NCBI RefSeq assembly: GCF_900102815.1 | Contig: NZ_FNGF01000002.1 | Span: forward strand, 434,001 to 498,000 | Source of the DNA: Glycomyces sambucus | GTDB taxonomy: Bacteria > Actinomycetota > Actinomycetes > Mycobacteriales > Micromonosporaceae | Direction: 5' to 3' | DNA: 64,000 nt | Shown here: in pieces, positions 25,573-34,822 of the stretch | Numbering within the stretch: position 1 is the stretch's first letter | How the letters are laid out: each line of letters begins with the position of its first letter | Translations under genes and position numbers: made by a program | Notes under the pieces: model-generated | Told to the model about the DNA's origin: nothing | The model's input: only the letters and a program-made list of their open reading frames with translations | The model's database searches: none

Positions 25573-26583
25573 TCAGGCGCGGGGCTTGGGGGCCGCGGTG
25601 CTCGCGCGCAGGACCAGGCGCGGGCGCTCGCTGGAGTAGCGGCGGTCGTCGGTGCCGTCGACGGCGTTGAGGAGGAGCTGGAAGCCGCGGCCGCCGAGGC
25701 CCGCGAAGTCCTGCTCCACCGTGGTGAGCGGCGGGCTCCACAGCTCCGCGAGCGGGTTGTCGTCGAAGCCCGCGACGGAGACGTCGTCGGGGATGCGCAG
25801 GCCCGCTTCGGTGATGCCGCGCATGACGCCCATGGCGATCTCGTCGTTGCCGCAGAACACCGCGGTGACGGCGGGGTCGGCGGCGAGGGCGCGGCCGATC
25901 GCGACGCCGCTGCGCGGGTCCCAGGTGGCGTCGACGGCGGCCGGGACGGGCGCGCCCGCGCGGCGCAGGGCCCGGCGCCAGCCGGTGGTGCGGCCGTCCA
26001 CTTTGCGCGAGGGCGGCACGCGGACGTGGTGGACCGTGGTGTGGCCCAGGTCGAGCAGGTGCCGCGTGAGCTCGTCGGCCGCGGCGGCCTCGTCGAGGAC
26101 CGCCTGCGGGGTCGCCGGGTCGCGCACGCCCGAGAGGGCGACCACGGGCAGGTGCGGCGGGATCTTCGCCAGGGCCGCCACTCCGGGCGGGTCGAACTTG
26201 AGGACCGCGACCCCGGCGAGCGGCTGGGTCAGGGTCGCCGCGATGGCGCGGTCCACTTCGTCCTCGTCCGCGGACTCGACCACGGTGATCATGACGGTGT
26301 AGCCCTCGGCGCGCGCGGCGATCTCGATGCCGCGGATGGTCTCCGCGTAGCCGTAGCGGGAGGTGTTCCCGGCGATGATCGCGATCGTCTGCGGCTTGCG
26401 GGAGACGAGTGCGCGGGCGGCGGCGCTGGGCCGGTACCCGAGGTCGGCGATCGCGGCCTCGACCAGTTCGCGCTTGGCCGGGCTCACCCGCGCCGCGCCG
26501 GTGAGGACGCGCGAAACGGTCGGGACGGAGACGCCCGCGCGGGCGGCCACATCGGAGATCGTCGGGTTGCCGGCCCTGTTCAT
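25573..26583 (-). CDS. LacI-family regulator of the alpha-galactoside operon
   Basis: A 336-residue repressor. The helix-turn-helix spans about 8-29 (ISDVAARAGVSVPTVSRVL) and the effector domain follows, with TSRYGYAETIRGIE and VSVAGFDDNPLAELW. It is the last gene of a minus-strand operon with alpha-galactosidase, a sugar-binding protein and two permeases, 30 nt after the second permease. It is the likely reader of the three operators at 31921-31993, which would let it control its own operon and the divergent secreted hydrolase. It converges on the ferredoxin gene. Confidence 0.9.
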   Translation of the reverse strand: MNRAGNPTISDVAARAGVSVPTVSRVLTGAARVSPAKRELVEAAIADLGYRPSAAARALVSRKPQTIAIIAGNTSRYGYAETIRGIEIAARAEGYTVMITVVESADEDEVDRAIAATLTQPLAGVAVLKFDPPGVAALAKIPPHLPVVALSGVRDPATPQAVLDEAAAADELTRHLLDLGHTTVHHVRVPPSRKVDGRTTGWRRALRRAGAPVPAAVDATWDPRSGVAIGRALAADPAVTAVFCGNDEIAMGVMRGITEAGLRIPDDVSVAGFDDNPLAELWSPPLTTVEQDFAGLGGRGFQLLLNAVDGTDDRRYSSERPRLVLRASTAAPKPRA

Positions 26584-26613
26584 GTCACCGCCCTGCTCGT
26601 GTCGCGTCGCATC

Positions 26614-27465
26614 TCATTTCACCGCTCCGCTGGTGATGCCCGAGATGATCCTGCGCTGGGCGACCACGAACGTGACGAGCAGCGGCAGGCTCATCAGGAT
26701 GATATAGGCGAAGATCAGGTGCCAGTTCTGGAGATACAGTCCCGCGCTCGCGACCTGGTACAGGTTGAGCGGCAGGGTGTCGATGCGCCCGCCGATCACG
26801 AAGAGCGCGTAGAACACGTCGTTCCAGATGTACAGGCAGATGAGGATCGTCGCGGTGGCGAGCACCGGCCGCAGCAGCGGCAGGACGATCCGGATGAACA
26901 CGCGCCCCGGCCCGGCGCCGTCCACTCGGGCGGCCTCCTCCAGCTCGTGCGGGATGGTGCGCACGAACCCGGTGACGAAGAAGATCACCGTCGACAGGTA
27001 CATGCCCATGTAGACGCCGATCATCCCGAGCGCGGTCCCGGCCAGGCCGAGCTGGCGCAGCAGGAGCACGATCGTCACCACCGCGGGCGGCAGCACGATC
27101 CCGGAGATGCCGAGCGCGTAGATCGCGGCCGAGAGCCGCCCGCCGCGGCGCCCGAGGATCCACGCGGCCATCGAGCCGAGCACGAGCACCCCGACGACGG
27201 CCGGGACCATGACGAGGAGGCTCCCGAAGAACGCCGCGGGCATCCGCCCGTCCGCGAACACGGTCGCGAAGTTCTCCCGCAGGTGCCACTGCGAGGGCGC
27301 GGACAGGTCCGGGTCCAGGGCCTCGCCCTGGTCCTTCCCGGCGGTGGCGACGACGAGCCAGAACGGGACGCCGAGCACGGCCGCGGCGGTGAGGACCGCG
27401 GCGATCGGCTGGCCGATGCGGCGGCGCGGGCGCGGGGCCCGGCGCGGAGCGGCTGCTGCGGTCAC
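26614..27465 (-). CDS. Sugar ABC transporter permease (MalG type)
   Basis: A 283-residue CUT1-family permease with six membrane segments and the EAA loop HELEEAARVDGAGPGRVFIRIVLP, about residues 180-203, which docks on the ATPase. It starts at a GTG that overlaps the stop of the MalF-type partner (GTGA). With its neighbours it should import alpha-galactosides such as melibiose or raffinose. No ATPase gene is present in the cluster. Confidence 0.9.
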   Translation of the reverse strand: MTAAAAPRRAPRPRRRIGQPIAAVLTAAAVLGVPFWLVVATAGKDQGEALDPDLSAPSQWHLRENFATVFADGRMPAAFFGSLLVMVPAVVGVLVLGSMAAWILGRRGGRLSAAIYALGISGIVLPPAVVTIVLLLRQLGLAGTALGMIGVYMGMYLSTVIFFVTGFVRTIPHELEEAARVDGAGPGRVFIRIVLPLLRPVLATATILICLYIWNDVFYALFVIGGRIDTLPLNLYQVASAGLYLQNWHLIFAYIILMSLPLLVTFVVAQRRIISGITSGAVK

Positions 27466-28358
27466 AGGACTTCCTCTCGCTTGCGGAGGTAGCGGATGAC
27501 GGGGAACGCGAGGACCGCGACCATGAGGAACAGCACCAGGCTCATGGTGGTCGCCTGGGCGAACAGGCCCTGCCCGAAGGTCCGGAAGATGTAGATGTTG
27601 AGCAGCTCGGTGGTGCCGCCGGGGCCGCCCTCGGTGGTGGCCTGGACGATGTCGAAGCCGTTCATGGAACCCAGGAGCGCGGTCGCGACGTTGAACGTCA
27701 CCGCAGGGGCCAGGAGCGGGAACCGGATGGAGCGGAACATGGTCCAGCGGCCCGCGCCGTCCAGGCGGCCCGCCTCCACGACGTCCTCGCCGATGGTCTT
27801 GAGCCCGGCCAGGTAGATGAGCATCGACAGGCCCATCCACTTCCAGGCGTGGACGATCGCGACGACCACGATGGTCCAGGTCGTCGACCCCAGCCACGGG
27901 ATCGACACCGCGGAGCCGGTGAACCAGCCGATGATCGCGTTCAGGGCCCCGTCGGGTTTGAGGAGCGCCTGGAAGATGTAGCCGACCGCCAGCGCGGACA
28001 TGACGACCGGGACGAAGAACGCCACGCGCACGGCCCGGTTGACGGCGGTGTCGCGTTCGAGCAGCAGCGCCAGGCCGAGGCCGAACAGGTTCTGGAAGAC
28101 CGCGACGAGCACGGCGTAGACGAGGGTGACCTTGAGGGAGTTGAGGAGCGTGCCGTTGGAGAACAGGGAGGTGAAGTTGTCGGCCCCCGCGAAGCTGATG
28201 GCGCTCTTGAAACTCGACCAGTCCGTGAACGCGTACACGAAGTTGGACAGGGTCGGGACGAAGAAGAACACGACCAGGACGGCCAGGGCCGGGACGAGGA
28301 ACCACAGCGGGTGGTCGCGGCGGCGGGAGCGCGGGGTCCCCGCGGTGGCGGATGCCAT
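27462..28358 (-). CDS. Sugar ABC transporter permease (MalF type)
   Basis: A 298-residue CUT1-family permease with six membrane segments. The EAA loop is GEDVVEAGRLDGAGRWTMF, and LLNIYIFRTFGQGLFAQAT follows near the C-terminus. It pairs with the overlapping MalG-type permease. It lies 70 nt after the binding-protein gene, and a strong hairpin occupies that gap. Confidence 0.9.
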   Translation of the reverse strand: MASATAGTPRSRRRDHPLWFLVPALAVLVVFFFVPTLSNFVYAFTDWSSFKSAISFAGADNFTSLFSNGTLLNSLKVTLVYAVLVAVFQNLFGLGLALLLERDTAVNRAVRVAFFVPVVMSALAVGYIFQALLKPDGALNAIIGWFTGSAVSIPWLGSTTWTIVVVAIVHAWKWMGLSMLIYLAGLKTIGEDVVEAGRLDGAGRWTMFRSIRFPLLAPAVTFNVATALLGSMNGFDIVQATTEGGPGGTTELLNIYIFRTFGQGLFAQATTMSLVLFLMVAVLAFPVIRYLRKREEVL

Positions 28359-28382
28359 GGGCCTGCCTTTCGGTTCAGGGGC

Positions 28383-28415
28383 GGGGGCACCGGGCCATGC
28401 CCGACCGGTGCCCCC
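28383..28415 (-). terminator. Intra-operon hairpin between binding-protein and permease genes
   Basis: A perfect 11-bp stem (GGGGGCACCGG and its complement) with an 11-nt loop lies 13 nt after the binding-protein stop. In such operons, hairpins here stabilise the upstream mRNA or attenuate the permeases so that binding protein is made in excess. Confidence 0.65.
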
Positions 28416-28428
28416 TGTGGAGCGGTGT

Positions 28429-29736
28429 CTAGAAGCCTTCGGCGCCCTGGGCCTTGGCGAGTTCGGCGAACTGGGCCTGGGTCGCCTCGGCGACCTCGGC
28501 GGGCGTCTTGGTGCCCTGGATCATGTCGGCGAGGTAGAGGTACAGGTCGGGGTTGGCGATCGCGAGCGCCTGCATGGACCCGGCGCTGGTGCCGACGGCC
28601 TCGGAGGCCGACAGGAGCGCCTCGGGGACGTCGGCCGGGGTCTCGGTGCCGGTCTGGAGCGAGACGGTGGACTGGGCGTTCACGAAGTCGCCGTAGCCGT
28701 CGCCGAGCCAGTAGGACAGGAGCTGGCGGGCGGCGGACTCGCGCTGCTCGTCGCCGGTCCTGAACGCGACGAGGGCGTTGGACTGGTCGGGGATGAACGT
28801 CCCGGTGTTGCCGGAGGGGGAGATCGGGAAGAAGCCGATCTTCCGGTTCAGCTCCTCGGTGTCGGCGAGGGACTGGAGCTGGCCGAAGAAGGAGTTCACC
28901 TGCACGACCATGGCGGCGTCGCCGGCCAGGAGCGCGGCACCCTGGTCCTCGAAGGTCGCGGTCTTGATGTCGGCGTTGAAGAGTCCTTCGTCGATGAGGG
29001 CCGCGTACTGGTCGATGGCGCCCTGGATGGTCGGGTCGGTGAAGGCTTCCTCCCCCGCGTTCACGCGGTCCCAGAGGCCGTCCTCGGCGGCGTCGGCGAG
29101 CTGCACCTGGACCCACCACTGGGTGGCCCAGCGGTCGGCGCCCATCTCGTGGAAGGGGGTGGTGCCGGCGGCCTTGAGGTCGCGGGCGGTCTGGAGGAAG
29201 GAGGCCCAGTCGGCGGGGAGGTCGGTGATCCCGTTGGCGGCGAAGACCTCCTTGTTGTAGTAGACGCCCTGGACGGCGGGGGTGGTGACGAGCGCGGCGT
29301 ACCGGGTGTCGTCGAGGACGCCGGTGATGTCGCGCAGTTCGGGGTCGTAGGCGTCGAGCCAGGGCGCGCCGTCCAGGGACTGGAGGTGCTGGGAGGCGTT
29401 GAGGGCGGTGAGCTGGGAGGCGGTGGGCTGCCAGAAGGCGAGGTCGGGGGTGTCGCCGGTGGCGACCTTGGTCTGGACGCCCTGCTCGTAGGGGTCGGGG
29501 ATGGTGACCACGTCGACCTCGGCGCCGGTGAGCGCCTCGAACCCGGCGATGACGCTGTCGGGCACGGTGTTGGAGTTCTGGGCGGCCCAGATCGTGAGGG
29601 TGGTGCCGGTGAGGTCGGCGTCCTGGGCGGGCCAGTCGGCGGGGCCGGTGCCGGTGTCGCCGGCGCCGGGGTCGGAGCACCCGGCGAGGGTGACGGCGGC
29701 GGCGAGCGCCAGTGCGGTGCGGAATCCGTTCTTCAT
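28429..29736 (-). CDS. Sugar ABC transporter substrate-binding lipoprotein
   Basis: A 435-residue family-1 extracellular solute-binding protein. The signal peptide ends at a lipobox LAGC (Cys20), so it is anchored outside the membrane. TLTIWAAQNSNTVPDSVIAGF and VYYNKEVFAANGITDLPADW are typical of CUT1 sugar-binding proteins. The ATG has AAGGAG upstream. It lies 54 nt after the alpha-galactosidase gene and before the permeases, so alpha-galactosides are the likely ligands. Confidence 0.9.
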   Translation of the reverse strand: MKNGFRTALALAAAVTLAGCSDPGAGDTGTGPADWPAQDADLTGTTLTIWAAQNSNTVPDSVIAGFEALTGAEVDVVTIPDPYEQGVQTKVATGDTPDLAFWQPTASQLTALNASQHLQSLDGAPWLDAYDPELRDITGVLDDTRYAALVTTPAVQGVYYNKEVFAANGITDLPADWASFLQTARDLKAAGTTPFHEMGADRWATQWWVQVQLADAAEDGLWDRVNAGEEAFTDPTIQGAIDQYAALIDEGLFNADIKTATFEDQGAALLAGDAAMVVQVNSFFGQLQSLADTEELNRKIGFFPISPSGNTGTFIPDQSNALVAFRTGDEQRESAARQLLSYWLGDGYGDFVNAQSTVSLQTGTETPADVPEALLSASEAVGTSAGSMQALAIANPDLYLYLADMIQGTKTPAEVAEATQAQFAELAKAQGAEGF

Positions 29737-29790
29737 TGAAGCTGCTCCTTGGCGGTCTTCGAGGGTCGGTTGCGAGGTCGGTGTCGAGGT

Positions 29791-31872
29791 TCAGCGCGCG
29801 GTGAGGCGCAGGGTCCGGGCGGCGGTCTCGGCGCCTCCGGCCCGCACGGTGAGGGTCCCGGTGGCGGCGTTCCAGGCGGTGTCCCACGCGGGGAGGTCGG
29901 TCGGGAAGACGGTGGTGACGGCGACGTCGCGTCCGGCGAGGTGGGGGAAGGCGAGGTCGGTGGTGTCGGGTCCGCCGCGGCGCCAGACGGAGACGAGGTC
30001 ACTTGCATCGGTGCGCAGGGCGAGGGCGGTCCAGGGGTCGGTCCAGCCGGGGAGGCCGGCGGGCCAGTGGGGGTGGCCGACGGCGATCTCGGTACGAAGG
30101 GTCTTGGCGGCGGTAACGGCGGCGGCGACCTGGTCGCGCTGGCGCTCGCTCATGCGGTTGAGGTGGCCGGAGACGTAGAAGCGGCCGAGGAGGCCGGTGA
30201 CGAGGCAGAACGCGGCCTCTTCGGCGTCCATCTCGGGCTGGGGGTAGGCCCAGTTGGCGGCCTGCTCGGGCAGGAGGGAGATCGGCGCGGCGGCGGCGAT
30301 GGGCGGGAACTTGGTGAAGTCCTGCTGGTCGGAGGTGGACTGCATGGCGAGGCGCGAGAGCATCGCGTAGTCCATGCGGAGGGCGCCGGAGGAGCAGTTC
30401 TCGATGACGAGGCCGGGGTGGCGGTCGAGGACGGCGTCGAGCCAGGCGAGGTGGGCGCGGTTGTGTTCGAGGAGGCCGTCGCCGACGCTCTGGGCGTCGT
30501 GGTCGGTGCCGGGCCCGGGGTTGATGTTGTAGTCGAACTTGAAGAAGCCGACGCCGAACTCGGCGACGAGGCGGTCCACGACGGCGTCGAGGTGGGCGAC
30601 GGCGGCGGGGTGGCGCAGGTCGAGGTGGTAGCGCTGGTTCTCGACCAGGCGCTGGCCGTGGCGCTGGAGGAACGCGGCGTCGGGCAGGCGGTCGGCCATG
30701 GGGCTGTTGACGCCGATGACCTCGGGTTCGAGCCACAGGCCGGGGACCATGCCGGCGGCGCGGATGGCGTCGACGACCTCCCCGAGGCCGCCGGGGAAGC
30801 GGGTGGTGGAGGGGAGCCATTCGCCGACGGTGGGCCACCAGTCGCCGGAGTCGTCGTACCAGCCGGCGTCGATGCAGAAGGTCTCGGCGCCGATGCCGGC
30901 GGCGGCGGCGATGAGCGGCAGGAGCTTCGCGGTGGTGGGGTCGCCCAGGAGGGTGTTCATGTAGTCGTTGAAGACGACGGGCATGGCGGCGTTGTCGGGG
31001 TGGGGGCGGCGGGCGGCGCGGCGGTGGTCGGTGAGGGCGGCGAGGGCGTCCTCGAAGTCGTCGCCCGCGGCGACGGTGGCGGGGACGGTGGTGAAGGCGT
31101 CGCCGGGTTCGAGGCGGCGGGTCCAGGCGGCGTCGGCGTCGGTGGGTCCGGAGAGGCTGAGGTAGCCGCCTTCGACGTCCTCGCCGAGTTCCCAGCGCCA
31201 GGCGCCGTTGTGCTCGATCTGCCACACCAGGGCGAGGGCGGCGGCCTCGGACTCGATGCCGCCGACGGGGAGGTGGTGCTCGGTGGACCAGGTGCCGTCG
31301 GAGGTGGCGGCCCAGCAGCCGTGAGGGTCCTGGAAGGTGAGTTCGGAGGCGAGTTCGGGGAAGTCGCGGCCGCGGAGGGGTTCGACGGCCCAGCGGCCCT
31401 CGCCGAGCCAGTCGCTGACGCCGTGGAGGCGCCGCCAGGTGTCGAGGGCGCCGGGGGCGGGGGCGGTGAAGCCCATGGTGAGGGAGGCGGCGGAGCGCAG
31501 GACGACGGGGCCGGCGAGCGCGCGGACGGTGAGGTGGGCGCGGATCGCGGCGGGGGCGGCGTCCCGGATCTCCAGGACGGTGTCGGTCTCCAGTCCGGCG
31601 GCGGCCTGGGTGAGGACGAGGCGGCGGCCGCCGTCGAAGGCCTCCTCGCGGTGGGAGGCGTGGCGCAGGAGGGCGCCGAGGGCGGTGTGGGCGAGGCGGT
31701 CGGAGGAGGGGCTGCGGCCGTGGGCGGCGGTGACGACCTCCGCGACGGGCACGGCGTGGACGGGGAGGTCGCGGTCGCCGCGGACGATCCCGGTGACGCG
31801 CACGGGGGCGTCGTCGGCCCACTCGAATCGGAGTGCGAGTCGGTCACTGCCCCAAGCGAACTGTTCGGCCAC
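29791..31872 (-). CDS. GH36 alpha-galactosidase
   Basis: Releases terminal alpha-galactose from raffinose-type sugars, melibiose or galactomannan fragments. The 693 residues have an N-terminal beta-sandwich and a (beta/alpha)8 barrel. The nucleophile is the Asp in FFKFDYNINPG and the acid/base is the Asp in STSDQQDF. CIDAGWYDDSGDWWPTVGEW and GLWLEPEVI are GH36/Clan D signatures. There is no signal peptide. I chose the GTG at 31872 because AAGGGG precedes it; an in-frame TTG at 31935 lies inside an operator and is unlikely. It is first in the five-gene operon. Confidence 0.93.
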   Translation of the reverse strand: MAEQFAWGSDRLALRFEWADDAPVRVTGIVRGDRDLPVHAVPVAEVVTAAHGRSPSSDRLAHTALGALLRHASHREEAFDGGRRLVLTQAAAGLETDTVLEIRDAAPAAIRAHLTVRALAGPVVLRSAASLTMGFTAPAPGALDTWRRLHGVSDWLGEGRWAVEPLRGRDFPELASELTFQDPHGCWAATSDGTWSTEHHLPVGGIESEAAALALVWQIEHNGAWRWELGEDVEGGYLSLSGPTDADAAWTRRLEPGDAFTTVPATVAAGDDFEDALAALTDHRRAARRPHPDNAAMPVVFNDYMNTLLGDPTTAKLLPLIAAAAGIGAETFCIDAGWYDDSGDWWPTVGEWLPSTTRFPGGLGEVVDAIRAAGMVPGLWLEPEVIGVNSPMADRLPDAAFLQRHGQRLVENQRYHLDLRHPAAVAHLDAVVDRLVAEFGVGFFKFDYNINPGPGTDHDAQSVGDGLLEHNRAHLAWLDAVLDRHPGLVIENCSSGALRMDYAMLSRLAMQSTSDQQDFTKFPPIAAAAPISLLPEQAANWAYPQPEMDAEEAAFCLVTGLLGRFYVSGHLNRMSERQRDQVAAAVTAAKTLRTEIAVGHPHWPAGLPGWTDPWTALALRTDASDLVSVWRRGGPDTTDLAFPHLAGRDVAVTTVFPTDLPAWDTAWNAATGTLTVRAGGAETAARTLRLTAR

Positions 31873-31920
31873 GATGCCCCTTGTCCGGATCGTCTGGCAG
31901 AGTCGCCGGGTCCGGCGCTC

Positions 31921-31935
31921 TGATATCGATTTCAA
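31921..31935. promoter_or_regulatory. LacI-type operator O1 (alpha-galactoside region)
   Basis: TGATATCGATTTCAA, a near-palindrome around CG. It is identical to the site at 31955, 49 nt before the alpha-galactosidase start. Confidence 0.75.
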
Positions 31936-31954
31936 CCGGTACCCTAGCCCGATC

Positions 31955-31969
31955 TGATATCGATTTCAA
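31955..31969. promoter_or_regulatory. LacI-type operator O2 (alpha-galactoside region)
   Basis: An exact second copy of TGATATCGATTTCAA, 34 bp from O1. Identical 15-mers in a divergent promoter strongly suggest co-operative binding of one regulator. Confidence 0.75.
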
Positions 31970-31977
31970 ATCTCGTC

Positions 31978-31993
31978 TTGAAATCGTTATCAA
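31978..31993. promoter_or_regulatory. LacI-type operator O3 (alpha-galactoside region)
   Basis: TTGAAATCGTTATCAA, in the opposite orientation to O1 and O2 with one half-site variant. It is 23 bp from O2 and 68 nt before the secreted hydrolase start. Confidence 0.7.
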
Positions 31994-32061
31994 CATTGGG
32001 TACGGTCAGGCTCCGATCCATGGATCGACCCCTGTCGATGACGACGAGAGGACCGAACGAG

Positions 32062-34755
32062 ATGAGGAGACCGATGGCGACTGTCACCGCCGCGGCGGTC
32101 GCCGCGACGGCCGTGACCGGCCTGAGCGGCGCACCCGCCCGCGCCCAGGAGACCGAGGTGCTCGCCGTGGACTTCGCCGAGCGGACCGGCGACTTCCGCG
32201 GCGGCGCGACCGGCACGCTGTACGGCTTCGGCGACGAGGGCGCCCCCACCGCGGCCGTGGTCAACGGCGCGCGCATCACCAACTCGTCCCAGAAGGCCCC
32301 CTACGGCACCCAGCACCCCTCCGGCGACGCGGTCAAGGTCGAGGACGGCTTCTTCGCCAAGCACGGCGAGGACATGTACATCTACGTGCAGGACTACTAC
32401 CCCGAGTGGCCCTACAACGGCGGCCGACGCCCCGGCGACGACCGCACCTACGACCAGGCGACCGGCACCTACACCGCCGAGCCCAACGGGGTCTGGGACT
32501 TCCTGGAGGTCGTCGAGTTCGTGGCCGAGGCCGTCGCCGTCGACTCCGACCGGCCCCAGGACTACGTCTTCATCCCCTACAACGAGCCCGACGGCGGCAA
32601 CTGGTACCCCGACTGGCCGAACCAGAAGGAGCAGTTCCTCGCCGACTGGCAGGCGACCTACGAGAAGATCCAGGAGGTCTGGGAGCGCCACGGCCTCGGA
32701 CACGCCCGCATCGGCGGCCCCGGCGACACCCGGTGGCAGCCCGAGCGCAGCGCCGACATCCTCAGGTTCGCCAAGGACCACGGCTCGCTGCCGGACGTCT
32801 TCATCTGGCACGAGCTGGGCATCGACAACCTGGCGACGTACCGGCAGCACTTCGCCGACTACCGCGCCCTCGAACAGGAACTGGGCCTCGACCCGATCCC
32901 GGTCAACATCACCGAGTACGGGATGCTCCGCGACATGGGCGTCCCCGGGCAGCTCGTGCAGTGGTTCGCGATGTTCGAGGACACCAAGGTCGACGCGCAG
33001 ACCGCGTACTGGAACTACGCGGGCAACCTCTCCGACAACTCCGCCCGCCCCAACGGCGCGAACGCCGGCTGGTGGATGTTCAAGTGGTACGGCGACCTCG
33101 CCGGGTCCGAGACCGTGGCGGTCACCCCACCCGAGCTGAACGCGGTCGACACCCTCCAGGGCATCGGCGCGATCGACGAGGCGAACCGGCGCGCCACGGT
33201 CCTGTTCGGCGGCACCGGCTCCGACGTCACGCTCGACCTCAGCGGCCTCGACCGCTCGGTGTTCGGAGGCAAGGTGGACGTCGAGGTCCGCGAAGCGGCG
33301 CTCACCGGCGCCGAGGGCCTGGCCGACACCCCGCGCGTCGTCGCCGCCGCGAACGGCGTCGAGGTCGAGGACGGCAGGCTCAGTCTCGAGGTGCCCGTGT
33401 ACGACCGGTACGCCGGGTACCAGGTCGTCATCACCCCCGACAGCTCGCGCGATGTGGAGGCCGACGCCCAGGCGCAGCCCTGGACCGCCGTGATCGAGGC
33501 CGAGGACATGGCCCTGACCGACGCCGTCGTGTACACCCAGGACCCGCAGGCGGGCGGCGGCTGGAAGTTCCTCGCCTCCGGCGGCGAGGACGTCGGGTCG
33601 TTCGACAAGGCGACCTCACGGGCCGAGTGGACCGTGGACGTCCCCGAGGACGGCGCCTACCGGCTCCAGGTCATCGGCGGCGCACCCGGCGTCCCGGGCC
33701 GCCACGCCCTGTTCGTCGACGACACCGCGGCGGGCACGATCCAGTACGCGGCCGACCTCGCGCTCAACGCGAACAGCCGCTGGCAGTACCGCGGCAGCGC
33801 CGAGGTCCTGGTGGACCTCACCGCGGGCGAACACCTCCTCTCCCTCCGCTCCAGTGAGGACGGCGCAACAGTACTCCCGAACTCCGACATCACCCTCGAC
33901 AAGGCCGTGCTGACCTCCGTCGCGACCGAGTCCACCGTGTACCCGGCCGCGACCTTCCGCCTTGAGGAGGGCGCCGCGCTGGACTGGGCGAACGGGAGCG
34001 ACCGCGGCTCGGCGGCGCTCCAGGGCGAGGGCCGCGCCGACCTGTACGCCAACGCGATGGAGACCGGGTACTACGAGATCGCCGTCGACTGGGCCACCGC
34101 GAAGGCGTCGTCGCTCGAACTCGCCGTCAACGGCGCGCCGGCCACCGGGTTCACGGCGGACCGCAAGGGCCGCTGGCACTCCAGCGCCACCGTGCACCTC
34201 GTGGAGGGGATCAACGAGATCGAGCTCCGCTCCCCCGAGGGCGCGACGGTGCGGGCGCTGACCACCGTCCGCGACCGCGGCGCCGACGACGCGGCCGTGT
34301 CGATCGAGGCCGAGGACGCCGTGCTCCTAGGCTCGGCCGCGGTCACGGCGCTCGCGGACGCGACCGGGTCGAACGCCTCCGGCATGGCCTACGTCGGCTG
34401 GGTCGGGAACGGCGCCGCGAACGCGGTCGAACTCCCCCGCGACGGCTTCGCCGCACCCGGCGACTACGACGTCACGGTGTACTACGCGAACGCCGAGCTC
34501 TCGGGCGAGCACGACTACAACCCGCAGGTCGTGGACCGCCTCCTCCAGGTGACCGAGGGCGGCACCGAGGTCGGGCACGCGTACTTCCGGTACACGTACT
34601 CGTGGGACAGCTTCTCCCAGCGGTCGCTGCACGTCACCCTCACCACCGGCGACCGGCCCCTGCGCCTCGGCAACCCCGACGCGTGGGCGCCGAACCTCGA
34701 CCGGATCGTCGTCTCCCCCAGGGTGATCGGCGACCCGGTCACCGAGCGGCGCTAG
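32062..34755 (+). CDS. Secreted multidomain glycoside hydrolase (clan GH-A-like) with C-terminal carbohydrate-binding modules
   Basis: An 897-residue exported protein. The signal peptide ends at about residue 29 (PARAQ). The catalytic part (about 30-360) has a Glu175 in PYNEPDGGNWYPDW and a Glu285 in NITEYGM, the acid/base and nucleophile pattern of clan GH-A barrels such as GH39 or GH5-like families. A beta domain follows. Later regions contain CBM6/35-like segments (IEAEDMALTDA, about 485; IEAEDAVLLGS, about 752). It is divergent from the alpha-galactosidase operon and shares its operators, so it may release galactose-containing oligosaccharides. The exact GH family is uncertain. Confidence 0.75.
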   Translation: MRRPMATVTAAAVAATAVTGLSGAPARAQETEVLAVDFAERTGDFRGGATGTLYGFGDEGAPTAAVVNGARITNSSQKAPYGTQHPSGDAVKVEDGFFAKHGEDMYIYVQDYYPEWPYNGGRRPGDDRTYDQATGTYTAEPNGVWDFLEVVEFVAEAVAVDSDRPQDYVFIPYNEPDGGNWYPDWPNQKEQFLADWQATYEKIQEVWERHGLGHARIGGPGDTRWQPERSADILRFAKDHGSLPDVFIWHELGIDNLATYRQHFADYRALEQELGLDPIPVNITEYGMLRDMGVPGQLVQWFAMFEDTKVDAQTAYWNYAGNLSDNSARPNGANAGWWMFKWYGDLAGSETVAVTPPELNAVDTLQGIGAIDEANRRATVLFGGTGSDVTLDLSGLDRSVFGGKVDVEVREAALTGAEGLADTPRVVAAANGVEVEDGRLSLEVPVYDRYAGYQVVITPDSSRDVEADAQAQPWTAVIEAEDMALTDAVVYTQDPQAGGGWKFLASGGEDVGSFDKATSRAEWTVDVPEDGAYRLQVIGGAPGVPGRHALFVDDTAAGTIQYAADLALNANSRWQYRGSAEVLVDLTAGEHLLSLRSSEDGATVLPNSDITLDKAVLTSVATESTVYPAATFRLEEGAALDWANGSDRGSAALQGEGRADLYANAMETGYYEIAVDWATAKASSLELAVNGAPATGFTADRKGRWHSSATVHLVEGINEIELRSPEGATVRALTTVRDRGADDAAVSIEAEDAVLLGSAAVTALADATGSNASGMAYVGWVGNGAANAVELPRDGFAAPGDYDVTVYYANAELSGEHDYNPQVVDRLLQVTEGGTEVGHAYFRYTYSWDSFSQRSLHVTLTTGDRPLRLGNPDAWAPNLDRIVVSPRVIGDPVTERR

Positions 34756-34768
34756 CCGGGTGGAGCAA

Positions 34769-34798
34769 GGGGCCCCGCACGCGCGCGTGCGGGGCCCC
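34769..34798 (+). terminator. GC-rich hairpin after the secreted hydrolase
   Basis: Perfect 14-bp arms (GGGGCCCCGCACGC and its complement) with a 2-nt centre begin 13 nt after the stop codon. Confidence 0.8.
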
Positions 34799-34822
34799 GC
34801 CGTATGCCGCGCCTCACGGGCA

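Noticed and set aside
31873..31935. TTG start for the alpha-galactosidase
   Set aside because: It overlaps operator O1; the GTG at 31872 has AAGGGG at correct spacing.
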